A stretch of DNA of 64,000 nt from Elephas maximus indicus (lineage: Eukaryota > Chordata > Mammalia > Proboscidea > Elephantidae). Of this stretch, positions 10,755 to 20,106 are shown piece by piece. The first letter of the stretch is position 1; each line of letters opens with the position of its first letter. The notes below the pieces were generated by a model. That model searched no databases, was not told the origin of the DNA, and saw only the letters and a program-made list of their open reading frames with translations. Both the position numbers and the translations under genes were made by a program. Where the stretch lies: assembly GCF_024166365.1 (NCBI RefSeq), contig NC_064846.1, forward strand, positions 27,177,866 through 27,241,865. The letters run 5' to 3'.

Positions 10755-11855
10755 TTATTGGTTTTCTGACCAAACAATATCCTTTAGTGTTTCTTGTAGC
10801 TTTGGTTTGGTTTTTGCAAATTCTCTAAACTTGTGTTTATCTGTAAATATCTTAATTTCACCTTCATATTTCAGAGAGAGTTTTGCTGGATATATGATCC
10901 TTGGCTGGCAGTTTTTCTCCTTCAGTGCTCTGTATATGTCGTCCCATTCCCTTCTTGCCTGCATGGTTTCTGCTGAGTAGTCTGAACTTATTCTTATTGA
11001 TTCTCCCTTGAAGGAGACCTTTCTTTTCTCCCTGGCTGCTTTTAAAATTTTCTGTTTATCTTTGGTTTTGGCAAGTTTGATGATAATATGTCTTGGTGTT
11101 TTTCTTTTTGGATCAATCTTAAATGGGGTTCGATGAGCATCTTGGATAGATATCCTTTCGTCTTTCATGATGACAGGGAAGTTTTCTGTCAGGAGATCTT
11201 CAACTATTTTCTCTGTGTTTTCTGTCCTCCCTCCCTGTTCTGGGACTCCAATCACACGCAAGTTATCCTTCTTGATAGAGTCCCACATGATTCTTAGGGT
11301 TTCTTCATTTTTTTTAATTCTTTTATCTGATTTTTTTTCGGCTATGTTGGTGTTGATTCCCTGGTCCTCCAGATGTCCCAGTCTGCATTCTCATTGCTCG
11401 AGTCTGCTCCTCTGACTTCCTATTGCGTTGTCTAATTCTGTAATTTTATTGTTAATCTTTTGGATTTCTACATGCTGTCTCTCTATGGATTCTTGCAACT
11501 TCTTAATTTTTCCACTATGTTCTTGACTAATCTTTTTGAGTTCTTCAACAGTTTTATCAGTGTGTTCCTTGGCTTTTTCTGCAGTTTGCCTTATTTCGTT
11601 TCTGATGTCTTGATGAAGCATTCTGTAAATTAGTTTTTTATATTCTGTATCTGATAATTCCAGGATTGTATCTTCATTTGGGAAAGATTTTGATTCTCTT
11701 GTTTGGGGGGTTGTAGAAGCTGTCATGGTCTGCTTCTTTATGTGGTTTGATATGGACTGCTGTCTTCGAGCCATCACTGGGAAACTTGTTTTTCCAGAAA
11801 ATCCGCTGACTGGGACGCTGGCTCCAGGCTCCGAAAACAGTCGCTTCTTCCCCAT
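10755..11855 (-). pseudogene. L1 ORF1 (RNA-binding chaperone), one nonsense codon
   Basis: ORF1p coats L1 RNA as a trimer and acts as a nucleic-acid chaperone. The frame opens at 11855 with 'MGKKRLFSEPGASV' and runs in one phase to 10755, interrupted only by a TGA at 11391-11393. Before it lie the N-terminal region and a coiled-coil-type heptad stretch (about residues 70-150, rich in E, K, Q and I). After it come a short linker, the RRM-like domain (about 'NLRVIGVPEQ' to 'IIIKLAKTKDKQKIL') and the C-terminal domain ('YSAETMQARREWDDIYRAL', 'RIIYPAKLSLKYEGEIK'). Total length is about 366 codons, slightly longer than the human counterpart. A single stop and no frameshift make this the best-preserved gene in the window. 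It is still a pseudogene. Confidence 0.9.
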
Positions 11856-12006
11856 ATTTGTTCGTTTTCTGTCTCTAAATATGTGTTTGTTGTTCAGGGT
11901 TCATAGATTGTTATGTGTGTGATTGATTCACTTGTTTTTCCGAGTCTTTGTTGCAAGAGGGATCTGAGGTAGCGTCTACCTAGTCCGCCATCTTGGCCCC
12001 CCCCCC
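11856..12006 (-). promoter_or_regulatory. L1 5' end with YY1-type site
   Basis: The first bases of the L1 on its sense strand are a G-run followed by CCAAGATGGCGG (11985-11996 on the minus strand). This matches the YY1-binding motif that fixes the transcription start of other mammalian L1s at the same place near the 5' end. The 5' UTR here is only about 150 bases before the ORF1 start, much shorter than in human L1, so either the family has a short promoter or this copy lost part of it. Functional activity is inferred only. Confidence 0.65.
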
Positions 12007-12008
12007 GG

Positions 12009-12570
12009 TTTTTATGTTATATATTTTGTTGTAGTTGTTGAGAGTATACACAGCAAAACATACACCAACTCAAATGTTTCTACATATAAAATTCAGTGAG
12101 ATTGATTACATTCTTCATGTTGTGCAACCATTTTCACCCGCCTTCTCTGAACTGTTCTTCCCCCATTAACATAAAGCCACTGCCCCCTCAAGGTTCCTTT
12201 CTATCTAACCTTTTGAGTTGCTGTTGTCAGTTTGATCCCATATAGATAGTTCTCGAAAGATCATAATGCTCAAGAGAGATATTTTTTACTAGTTAAGGTA
12301 AACTATTTTGTGATATAAGAAGACTTCAGGGGATACTTTTGATTCAAGGTTTAAAGGTTATGTCAGGGCAATAGTTTCAGGGGTTCATCCACCCTCCATG
12401 GCTCTAGAAAGTCCACAGTCCATGAGAAATTGGAAATATGTTCTCCATTTTTCCCCTTTTGATCAGGATTCTTCTGTGGAATCCTTGATCAAAATGTTCA
12501 GTCATGGTAGCTGAGCACCATCCAGTTGTTCTGCTCTCATGGCAAAGAAGGCACTTGTTCATGGAGGGGT
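12009..12570 (-). mobile_element. Older L1 subfamily, 3' UTR fragment
   Basis: This matches the 3' UTR of the older L1 at 43595-44640 (shared landmarks 'tatacacagcaaaacataca', 'ttgatcaaaatgttcagt', 'ggttcatccaccctcc'). Its poly-T start lies where the young L1 inserted. It stops near the GT repeat, after which the split MIR resumes. Confidence 0.8.
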
Positions 12571-12590
12571 GTGTGTGTGTGTGTGTGTGT
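12569..12590. repeat. (GT)n microsatellite
   Basis: About ten uninterrupted GT units at the junction between the older L1 fragment and the resumed MIR. Confidence 0.9.
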
Positions 12591-12655
12591 ATTAAATAAA
12601 TTCATTCACGTTAGGTGTTCAGGACAGTGACTAATCATTATATCTAGTATTTGAA
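12591..12655 (+). mobile_element. MIR SINE, right part
   Basis: 'attaaataaattcattcacg', 'ttaggtgttcaggacagtga' looks like the 3' tail of the MIR whose left part is at 5346-5499. Before the L1 insertions the two parts would have been adjacent. Confidence 0.5.
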
Positions 12656-13540
12656 GTTAAATAAAAAAGTATATGAAAGTGCTTTATAGTGTGGAAAGTC
12701 ACTGAAAGGTGACTGATAAATATTGAAATGTGTTATAGCTGTGTACTAGAGTAAGAATGTGTGAAAAAGTGTAAATATAGAAGCCAAATGGAAATATGCT
12801 AGCATCAAAATTTTATATGCAGCTAAAATTCTTGACATGTACTTTGGAAGGATAGAATACATAGGAAAAATTTGGGAAATGAAAATAAAGCTCAGCAGAA
12901 GGTGTAAGAATGTAAGACTGGGTTAGCAGTTTTGTTGTATAGTTGTCCTCTGACATCAAAAGGCTGCCACATGTAAGAATGAACAGATTTCTTCTTCTTG
13001 GAATGTATCATGAACAGATCCAAGGCCAGTGGAACCAATAGAGAGATTTTTTGCACAACATAAGGACAAAGTATGTGCTTTTATGGAAAGGCACTATGCA
13101 CTTCCTCCTGGCAATTAATAGATGTTGTTGGAATGAATGCCTTGGGAGAGAGTGGTTAGCCAGGAGCTTGAATGGGCTAAGAATAGCTGAATGATAACAC
13201 GCTGAGAATGTTGCAGAGAGGTTTTAAGCAATACATGGATGGCTGGACAAGGTGAATTTTAAATTGAGATTCTTTGGAATTGTGGTTGGAGAATGTTTGA
13301 GTTCTTAAATATGAAGTAGCATCCTGTTTTCAAGCGTGATGAACTTAAAGCTATTGGTGGAATTGTGGACCAAATCTGTTTGGAAGGACAGTACATCTAC
13401 TATGTATGTGTAGTCCTGAACTTGAAAGGAGACAACTCAGGAAGATGCTCTCCAGTGACTTAAAGGCATATCCAGAGATGAATGGTGTCACTTTAGATTC
13501 AGTCTCTACTGTTGGCTAATGTCATTTCTTAAAAAAAAAA
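12656..13540. other. No recognised feature
   Basis: Unique-looking, AT-rich sequence. Frames are short and scattered. A poly-A run at about 13531-13545 borders the next SINE. Confidence 0.35.
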
Positions 13541-13544
13541 AAAA

Positions 13545-13728
13545 AAGTTGCTGTTAAGTTGATTTAGACTCATGGTGACCCCATATGTGTCAGAGTAGAA
13601 CTGTGCTCCAGAGGGTTTTCAATGGCTGATTTTTCAATAGTACATCAGCAGGCCTTTCTTCCTATGTGCCTCTGGGTGGACTTGAACCTCTAACTGAATA
13701 TTTATACCACCCAGGGGCTCCAAAGTCA
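13545..13728 (-). mobile_element. AfroSINE, antisense, decayed
   Basis: Antisense copy: tail 'gttgatttagactcatgg', then 'gacagagtagaactg'-like core and head 'ccacccaggggctcc'. It is strongly diverged. Confidence 0.8.
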
Positions 13729-13737
13729 AATGAAATT

Positions 13738-13952
13738 AATTGTTGCTGTTCTTGGGTGTTATTAAGTTTTTTTTTTTTTTAATAGCAATACCATGTGACA
13801 GAGTAGATCTGCCCCATAAGGTTTTCTAGGCTCAAATCTTTATGGGAGCAGATTGCCAGATCTTTCTCCCACATATCTGCTAGGTGGGTTTGAAACACTA
13901 ACGTTTTGGTTAGCAGCTAAGTGTTTAACCATTGCACTACCAGGGCTCCTTA
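13738..13952 (-). mobile_element. AfroSINE, antisense, long form
   Basis: Antisense long-form copy with a T-run inserted in the tail (13767-13781) and a clear head 'ttaaccattgcactaccagg'. It retains the internal block around 'atctttatgggagcag' that short forms lack. Confidence 0.85.
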
Positions 13953-14764
13953 TTCTAACCAGTAAAAAAAAAAACCCAGTAGGGAGGGTGAAAAAGGGAA
14001 ACAACCAGGGGTGGTAAAAGGAGTTCAATGTTTTGAGTCCTTCTTTTGGGGATGTCTCAGTGGCTGCTCATAGGAACAGGAGGCTGAAACTACCTACACT
14101 GACTGAGGCAGCAAAAGTAGAAGGAGGTGCAGATATATTTAGTTGGCACAAAACCCTGTTACCCTCCAACAGTATGCAAAGTTAGAACTAGTGCAGATGA
14201 CCTGGCAATATAACACTTTGCTGCCTTTTCCCCATCCCTCCTCAGATTGCCTGTGCCATCTCTTCACCTTTGAATTAAGGGAGTGTTTGTTCACATATTT
14301 TTATTTGCCTCAGGTCCTACCCTTAAGTTGATTGTTGTCTACCTTCTTCTGACCTCAAAAAACGGTCAGAATCATAACAATCTTCTTTCTGGGAGTAATC
14401 TGCAGCTAGGTTCATGGACCTCTGTGGAGCCAAGATGATAAATCGGTTTAATCTCTTGGGCCAATTCCGACTGAATGGTAGTGGCTATGTAGGGCACTGC
14501 GGTAAGAAGTCGTTTGAGGCCTCATCTGAAGGCGGTAGGAAAGAAGGCCATGATCGATTAATGATGTCTGCTGTATAGGTATGGAAGAAGAGATTGACAG
14601 CGTGCACGCCTCAAAAATGTGCTATCCTTGAGGCAGAAGAAGTTGTATATTTCTGCCAGAAACTATTATTATCTATGCCTTGCTAGGAGAATGGGTTGGA
14701 ACACATGGTTACTAATCCGTAATCCTCATTTTTTTCCTGGCCTTTGATATCAAACAGGGATGAA
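13953..14764. other. No recognised feature
   Basis: Unique-looking sequence of mixed composition. Small frames at 14143-14331 and elsewhere show no coding features. Confidence 0.35.
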
Positions 14765-14892
14765 TTACCCAATAAGCAAGGTACACATGGGCTTAATTGT
14801 GTTTACTTACGAAATCTCTAGCGTACAATTGTACGCTAGAGATTTCGTAAGTAAACACAATTAAGCTGTGCATACCTTTCTTACTGGTTAAA
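14765..14892. repeat. Palindromic (fold-back) element with 76-base perfect core
   Basis: Positions 14791-14828 and 14829-14866 are exact reverse complements with no spacer (centre GCGTACAATTGTACGC). The match continues imperfectly outward to about 14765 and 14892 ('ttacccaataagcaagg' against 'ccttt cttactggttaa'). A related, non-palindromic copy lies at 35930-36060 and shares 'gcttaattgtgtttacttac'. That copy has weaker inverted ends. It could be a fold-back MITE or a half-element duplicated head to head. The perfect core in an otherwise diverged repeat is the odd point. Confidence 0.85.
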
Positions 14893-14978
14893 CCGCCATT
14901 AGTATCAGATATGAGTTGAGCCTTGATTGTGGGCACAGAACCATGTCCTAAGTATAGTTAAAGCAGAGTCCTGGCCCT

Positions 14979-15069
14979 GGCCACAGATGGAACCCCCATC
15001 TGGCCACAGATATTGCCTCAACCTGGCTATAAGATGGAGCCCCAACGTGGCCACAGATGAAGTCCTAAG
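14979..15069 (+). repeat. Short degenerate tandem repeat (about 23 bp x 4)
   Basis: Four units begin with 'ggccacagatgg', 'ggccacagatat', 'ggctataagatgg' and 'ggccacagatga', spaced by 23-24 bases. It is a small, decayed minisatellite of unknown origin. Confidence 0.6.
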
Positions 15070-15830
15070 TCTATGGAGCTATTACATAAATGACCATTAT
15101 CAGATGGGTTAAAGTGAAGCTCATTCTTACCACTGGAGAAACAGTACAAGGCCTGTGCTTTAGTACAAGTGGGTCAGTAGCTGTGCCTTTTTTTCTGTGA
15201 AGGACAGTACATATTGATATAACAATATGCCTGTCAGTGTTTCATCTTCAATTATCTAGCTGCAGAGAGCACACATACTTTATTGCCATGGTAGACAGTT
15301 CTTTCCTTTAAAAGAAAAAAAAAACTGGAAAGAAAGAAATGAAACTCATGTGAAAGTAGTAACTTCCTATGACTGTGAAAACATAAAGCAAATACGTGAA
15401 CACGAGTATAAATGGGCCTGTGAATGTGGCTGATGAAACGAAGCTTGCTTGGAAAGGATGTCCACAGTGAGAGCTGCTGGGTACAGAACGCATCAGGGGG
15501 CAAGGAAGCCAGGCAGCATGTGCTGGAAGTCACTTTCTATTAGATGAATAGACCTCATGCATCTACTAAATTCACTCTGGATAAATGGGTTTTTAGAATA
15601 ATAATTTTTTAAAAATCATGAAGTGACTTGATACGGCAGTAATAAAACTGTCAGAGTCTCTACTTTGATGGAAACTGTGGTATAATAGGGGATTTATTTC
15701 AATATCTAAATCTTTTCAGAATGTGAGGTAGCGGGTGCGGGCGGGGGGAGGTGGTGGTGGTGGAGAAGCTGAAGTATTAGAGCTCCATTTGAATCCCTGT
15801 TCAGAGGTGGAGGATGAGCTGGAATGCAGT
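15070..15830. other. No recognised feature
   Basis: Unique-looking sequence with a short G-rich stretch at 15738-15765 (GGCGGGGGGAGGTGGTGGTGGTGG). No gene support. Confidence 0.35.
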
Positions 15831-15834
15831 AGAC

Positions 15835-15985
15835 CAGCTCTGTCCAGTAGAACTTTCTGCCATGATACAAATAATTCTGTATATGCACTGTCCAGTACAG
15901 TAGCCACTAGCCACATATTGCTATTGGACAGTTGAAATGTGGCTAGTGCAACTACGAAACGAAGTTTTAATTTTATTTAATTGTC
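15835..15985 (+). mobile_element. hAT/Charlie-like DNA transposon remnant
   Basis: The order 'ctgtccagtagaactttctg', 'gcactgtccagtacagtagc', 'cactagccacat' and 'gaaatgtggctagtg' matches a widespread ancient non-autonomous hAT family of mammals. I recognise the sequence but not its exact library name. Confidence 0.6.
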
Positions 15986-16255
15986 ATTAGTTTAAAATTA
16001 AGTTTAGACAGCATAGCATTATAATTTAGGTCAGATTTCAATCCAAGGAGTAACAAAAGCCCAAGGAACTGGGAAAACCACTAGCAAATCTTCATGTCCA
16101 TGCACAGTTCCTACAACTGCTGAGAATAGCCTTTTGTTAACTTTACTCGTTGATTTTAGATGAGAGCATGCTAGTGTTGGTGGAAACGTGTGCCCCTGCA
16201 TTCGATCTAAGAACATGGAAATTTGAAACACATTATCCTTTACTAATGGCATTAA
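15986..16255. other. No recognised feature
   Basis: Unique-looking sequence up to the next SINE. Nothing further seen. Confidence 0.3.
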
Positions 16256-16395
16256 TGGACCCCACTGGTGCAGTGGTTAAGAGCTGTACTACTAACCAAA
16301 AGGTCGGCAGTTCAAGTCCACCAGCCGCTCCTTGGAAACCCTGTGGGGCAGTTCTTTTCTGTTCTGTAGGGTCGATGGCAACGAGTTTTCTCTCT
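16256..16395 (+). mobile_element. AfroSINE, sense, tail partly deleted
   Basis: Head 'cactggtgcagtggttaaga' and core are clear, but the tail jumps from 'tagggtcg' directly to 'atggcaacgag', losing the GAGTCGGAATC block. Flanks 'attaatggac' and 'attaaggac' suggest a diverged target duplication. Confidence 0.9.
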
Positions 16396-16880
16396 TTTTT
16401 TTTTAAATGACATTAAGGACTTTAATGACACTAATCCATCTTGTTTGAAGCAGAGAAAGGAATATTTAACAATAGAAATATAAATAAGACTTTTATTAAA
16501 GAACTTGCTAAAGTTTCTTTTCTGTTCTGGATATAATAATCAGAATTCAGAGTTTCTATGGGATGTTTGTAGTACAGTCAGAGCAAAAATCTTAATATCT
16601 ATTTCAGCATCATACTATTGGTGACTTAGACTATAAGCAAAAAAAAAAAAGAAAAAGAATGACATACAGTAAACCAAATAAATTTTTGGGGGCATAGTTT
16701 GGCTGTAATAAAGCAGATTTTGTACTTGACTGGGTTCTATTTATCCTACTCTTCTTCTAATGATTATCGTTTTGAGGTATAGCTCTTGAAGTTGCAATTG
16801 CTTTCATATGTGCTATCTTAATGATTTTAATTTTTCTCACATATCATAGAGCATTTATTAAAAAAATTTGAAGTCCAGTG
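16396..16880. other. No recognised feature
   Basis: AT-rich sequence with an A-run at 16640-16651. No repeat or gene recognised. Confidence 0.3.
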
Positions 16881-17184
16881 TATCTGGTGCCTTGAGTATA
16901 ATGAGAAATGTGTAACGATAATGCTGGCACAAGATCTTGAAGGACTTTGAAGCCATGTTAAAGTATTTTAACTTTATTCTAGAAGCAGAGGGAGTGACAT
17001 ACGTGTTTAAGAAGCTCAGTCGCTAAAGTGTGAGAAATGGATTGATGAGCAGGAAAGGTTAAGCTTGGTAGATTAGTTAGCAGGCTAGTACAGTGGTTAT
17101 GGTGAAAGAGGATTACTTATGGTGATGGTAGCAGTGGAAATGGAAAGAGGTATACAGATACAAGGAATATTTAAGAGGTAGACT
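16881..17184 (+). mobile_element. Ancient L1 3' end fragment (L1ME-like)
   Basis: 'tttaactttattctagaagc', 'agggagtgacata' and 'tggtagcagtggaaatgg' follow the same order as the longer copy at 35270-36740. Old and interrupted by the next SINE. Confidence 0.45.
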
Positions 17185-17335
17185 AATATTTGATGGTTCT
17201 AACCCACCCAGAGGCACCTCAGAAGAAAGGCCTCCAAAGAACCAGCCATTGAAAACCCTGTGGAGCAATTCTGTTTCACACACAGGATCTCCATGAGTCA
17301 GGATTGACTTGTTGGCAACTAACAACAGCAGCATT
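17185..17335 (+). mobile_element. AfroSINE-like copy, sense, decayed
   Basis: Lacks a clear head; the core 'gaaaaccctgtggagcaatt' and tail 'atgagtcaggattgacttg' ending in 'caactaacaacagcagc' are visible. The AAC-rich end resembles the RTE LINE tail more than the usual SINE tail. Confidence 0.75.
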
Positions 17336-17375
17336 GATAGACCTTCGTGAGTTATTAAGTGAAGTAGGATCATGC

Positions 17376-17818
17376 TGTATCCCTATTGGGTAGCCTGTGC
17401 TCTTGCCTTCTCTCTTCCTAGAGACAAGACACAGCACTCTTCACGCATATCTCAAAACAAATTGACTTCTCATAGCGTTGACGGAAAGTATGCATTTTGT
17501 TGAATATTTCACGGGAAAATGGTTTGAGTTGCTGAATTTCTTTAGCGGCAGAGCTCCTAACCGTTTCACTGCACATCACAGAGTGCAATTCAATCTGATT
17601 CGCTCATGGGACATATCTTTCCCAAAGTCTCTTTCCTATCTCACTTTCCACTGGTCTTTCTCCTCTTCCTCTTCCTCTACTATTCAGGTCTCCCTAGCAT
17701 CTCCATCCTCTCCCAGATTCTGTTCTACGTCTACCCCCTTTCTTAAATAGAGAAATTTGACTTTTCTCTAATCTCCTTCAATTTACATCTTCATATTTCG
17801 ACAGCATTTTTTTTTTAA
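17376..17818. other. No recognised feature
   Basis: Includes a pyrimidine-rich stretch at about 17640-17745. The frame at 17478-17750 has no recognisable domain. Confidence 0.3.
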
Positions 17819-17827
17819 TCTTCATAT

Positions 17828-17990
17828 TGGAAACCCTGGTGGCCTAGTGGTTAAGTGCTACAGCTGCTAACCAAGAGGTCGGCAGTTTGAATCCACCAGG
17901 CACTCCTCAGAAACTCTATGGGGCATTCTACTCTGTCCTATAGGGTCGCTGTGAGTCGGAATCAACTCGACGGCAGTGGGTTTTTTTTTT
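17828..17990 (+). mobile_element. AfroSINE, sense, short form
   Basis: Complete short-form copy with A/B-box-like head, core and tail plus a T-rich 3' end. Target duplication TCTTCATAT at 17819-17827 and 17991-17999. Confidence 0.96.
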
Positions 17991-17999
17991 TCTTCATAT

Positions 18000-18470
18000 A
18001 GTCAAACAGCGTTGCCTTTTGCTTGGAATCCATCTTATTTAGAAGGCAAGAGACACTATAGATAACAGTCAGCATTACTGATGTTTTTCCCTTTTGCCTC
18101 AGGCTCCAGTATTGCTGCGCATGGCACTGTTACTGATCCCGTATTTATTTAAATTTTTGATGTTTTGTTCATCATGCAATTTTGCACTCATTTTTATTTT
18201 TTTTAAATATTGCATTAGCCTTATTTAACTTGATTCTGACCTTTTTGGTGCCCCCTTACATTTTGTACCTAAGGGGAGTGCTTCACATGCCTCACTTTAG
18301 TCCTGGCCCTGGTTCTTGAAAACCTATATGCATTTTACAATAAACAATGTACTGTACATGAGTGTAATTTTCTTGAAATAAACATTTTCTTGGGCCACCT
18401 AGCCTGGCTCAGTCTTTCCACCCAGCAGATCTAGATTGCAATGAAAGAGTTAATTTTTCCAAGTTTAACA
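18000..18470. other. No recognised feature
   Basis: Unique-looking AT-rich sequence with no convincing repeat or gene. Confidence 0.3.
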
Positions 18471-18516
18471 AACATTCTTTGAGTTCCTATTAAATACCAG
18501 GCCCTGTGTGATGACT

Positions 18517-18710
18517 GGAGCCCTGGTGGTGAAGTGGTTAAGCGCTTGGCTGCTAACTGAAAGGTCAGCATTGGAATCTACCAGCCGCTGTGTGTAAGAA
18601 AGGTGTGACAGTCTGCTTCCATAAGGATTACAGCCTTGGAAACTCTATGGAGCAGTTCTACTCTGTCCTATAGAGTAGCTATGAGTCAGAATCGACTTGA
18701 CAGCAATGGT
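18517..18710 (+). mobile_element. AfroSINE, sense, long form
   Basis: Long form with the internal 'cttccataaggattacagcc' block. Target duplication around TGTGATGACT at 18507-18516 and 18710-18719. Confidence 0.95.
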
Positions 18711-18825
18711 GTGATGACTTGGGTTTACAGCGGTGAACAAGATCCTTTCAGTGGGAGAGACAGAGAGGAATACAGTAAATACGCAAAAAATTACTTACAC
18801 CAAATTCTTTTTTGACAGATAGGGG

Positions 18826-18972
18826 TTGCATAGTGATTAAGTGCTCTGGCTGCTAACCAAAAGGTTGGCACTTGGAATCCACCGGGTGCTCCTTGGAAAC
18901 TCTATGGGGCAGTTCTGCTCTGTCTTATAGGGTTGTTATGAGTCAGAATCAACTCAAGGGCAAGGGGTTTCG
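18826..18972 (+). mobile_element. AfroSINE, sense, short form
   Basis: Head slightly decayed ('ggttgcatagtgattaag'), core and tail 'gagtcagaatcaactcaagg' clear. Confidence 0.93.
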
Positions 18973-19097
18973 TTATGCTAAATGTTGAGGATATAAGGTT
19001 TCTGGCCTTATGCAGCTGACATTCTGACAGGGGTACAGGTGGCAAGAAAAAGACCTGGGAGGAAAGGACAAGGAAGACTGTGCTTAATCAGTGATGG

Positions 19098-19302
19098 TCG
19101 TTGTTGTTGTTGTGTGCCATTGAGTCGATTCTGACTCATAGCAATCCTATATAACAGAATAGACCTGCCCCGTAGGGTTTCCTAGGCTGTAATATTTATG
19201 GGAACAGATCACTAAGCCTTTTCTCCTGTGGAGCTGTTAGTGGGTTCCAACAGCTGACCATTCAGTTAGCAGCAGAGCTCCTAACAGTTGTGCTACCAGT
19301 GG
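19098..19302 (-). mobile_element. AfroSINE, antisense, long form
   Basis: Begins with a TTG-rich tail (19098-19112), then 'cattgagtcgattctgactc', and ends in the head near 'ttgtgctaccagtgg'. The TTG tail is the reverse of an AAC tail such as RTE elements carry. Confidence 0.92.
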
Positions 19303-19345
19303 AGAGAAGGGAAAGTCAGGCATCGACTTTCCTCTAGAATGCAAA

Positions 19346-19548
19346 AGGTCCTTAGGTTGCACAAACAGCTTTGTGGTCAACTGCTAACCTAAAGATTTGT
19401 GGTTCAAACCCACCCAACAGTACTATGGAAGATATGCCTGGCAATCTGCATTCATTAAGATTACAGCCAAGAAAACCTTATAGAGCAGTTCTACTGTAAT
19501 ACATGGAGTTGCCAGGAGTCTGAATTGACAATGCCAGGTAACAACATC
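19346..19548 (+). mobile_element. AfroSINE, sense, long form, decayed
   Basis: 'gtggtcaactgctaacctaa', 'gattacagccaagaaaacct' and 'ccaggtaacaacatcaca' mark a diverged long-form copy. Confidence 0.85.
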
Positions 19549-19954
19549 ACACAAGGCTAATGGTTGGTTATGAAAATCTGTGTAGTAAAAGATTAAAGTC
19601 ATAAAATGTGTGAAACACAGTTAGAAGTGATAGATGGCAGCAGAATGGGCCAGGAGAAGAGAGATCGGGAAGTGGAAATTCAACCACCATGTTGGGATGA
19701 TCCTGACTCAGTGATAGACTTAACACAGTGTCCAGAAAGAGCGAGTATGGGCAATGGGAAGCAATTCAGGTAGATGGCCAGCATCTGGGAGATCCCTCTA
19801 GAGCCCAACTGTTCTAGAAGGGAAGAGGAGAAAAGCACTGCAGAGTTTAGAAGCAGGAAATGTGCAGAGATATAAGAAGACATTTGGCAAGAGGGAAATT
19901 TGGCACCTGGGATGGTGGTTTTAAAACTTAGAGGAAGCTCATACTTTGAACTTG
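19549..19954. other. No recognised feature
   Basis: Purine-rich, unique-looking flank of the OST4 retrocopy; possibly old L1-like in 19620-19760, not certain. Confidence 0.3.
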
Positions 19955-19992
19955 TGCACAGCGAAGGCTGCAGCTGAGCAGAGCTGATCAGG

Positions 19993-20106
19993 ATGGTCAC
20001 GGGTGTGCAGCTCACTATCTTTGCCAACATGATTGGCGTGCTGATCTTCTTGCTTGTCATTGTCTATCACTACGTGGCCATCAACAATCCCAAGAAACAG
20101 GAATGA
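19993..20106 (+). pseudogene. OST4: Processed copy of OST4 with open reading frame
   Basis: OST4 is the very small single-pass membrane subunit of the ER oligosaccharyltransferase, which attaches N-glycans to nascent proteins. The 37-codon frame gives a product of exactly the family's length, with the marks of OST4: a short lumenal start ('[13 protein letters not shown]'), one hydrophobic helix, then '[13 protein letters not shown]' at the C terminus. By recall, about nine of 37 residues differ from the human protein, much for such a conserved subunit, which suggests drift. The similarity seems to extend into 5' UTR-like sequence from about 19955 and 3' UTR-like sequence to an A-run at 20379-20396. 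Intronless form plus A-tail point to an L1-made retrocopy; I found no clear target duplication. The parental gene should lie elsewhere. Confidence 0.88.

Larger units (their letters stand above)
5500..12006 (-). mobile_element. Full-length young L1 (about 6.5 kb)
   Basis: A complete LINE-1 in antisense to the given strand. Its poly-A tail is the T-run at 5500-5509, the 3' UTR spans 5510-6498, ORF2 10302-6499, ORF1 11855-10755, and the 5' end is the C-run at 11997-12006. The short GGTTTTT on both sides (about 5498-5504 and 12007-12013) is a plausible but weak target duplication inside an older L1's poly-T. ORF1 has one premature stop and ORF2 several frameshifts and stops, so the element cannot move by itself now. 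The intact 5' end with a YY1-type site suggests it was once a complete source-type copy. Confidence 0.93.
18471..19090 (+). mobile_element. Ancient L1 3' end fragment (L1ME-like), split by two SINEs
   Basis: 'gagttcctattaaataccag', then after the first SINE 'gtgaacaagatcctttcagtgg', and after the second 'gatataaggtttctggcctt' fit the 3' region of old mammalian L1s, in order. The host element is interrupted at 18517-18710 and 18826-18972. Confidence 0.45.

Noticed and set aside
5500..12006. The full-length L1 as an active element
   Set aside because: ORF2 has at least four frame breaks and two stops, and ORF1 one stop.
14765..14892. The palindrome as a transcription terminator or replication origin
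   Set aside because: No associated gene, no U-run, and hairpin terminators of that type are not used by mammalian RNA polymerase II.
18517..18600. AfroSINE heads as tRNA genes
   Set aside because: They have A/B-box-like sequence from a tRNA ancestor, but the body continues into SINE core and tail, and no cloverleaf or CCA-ready acceptor stem is formed.
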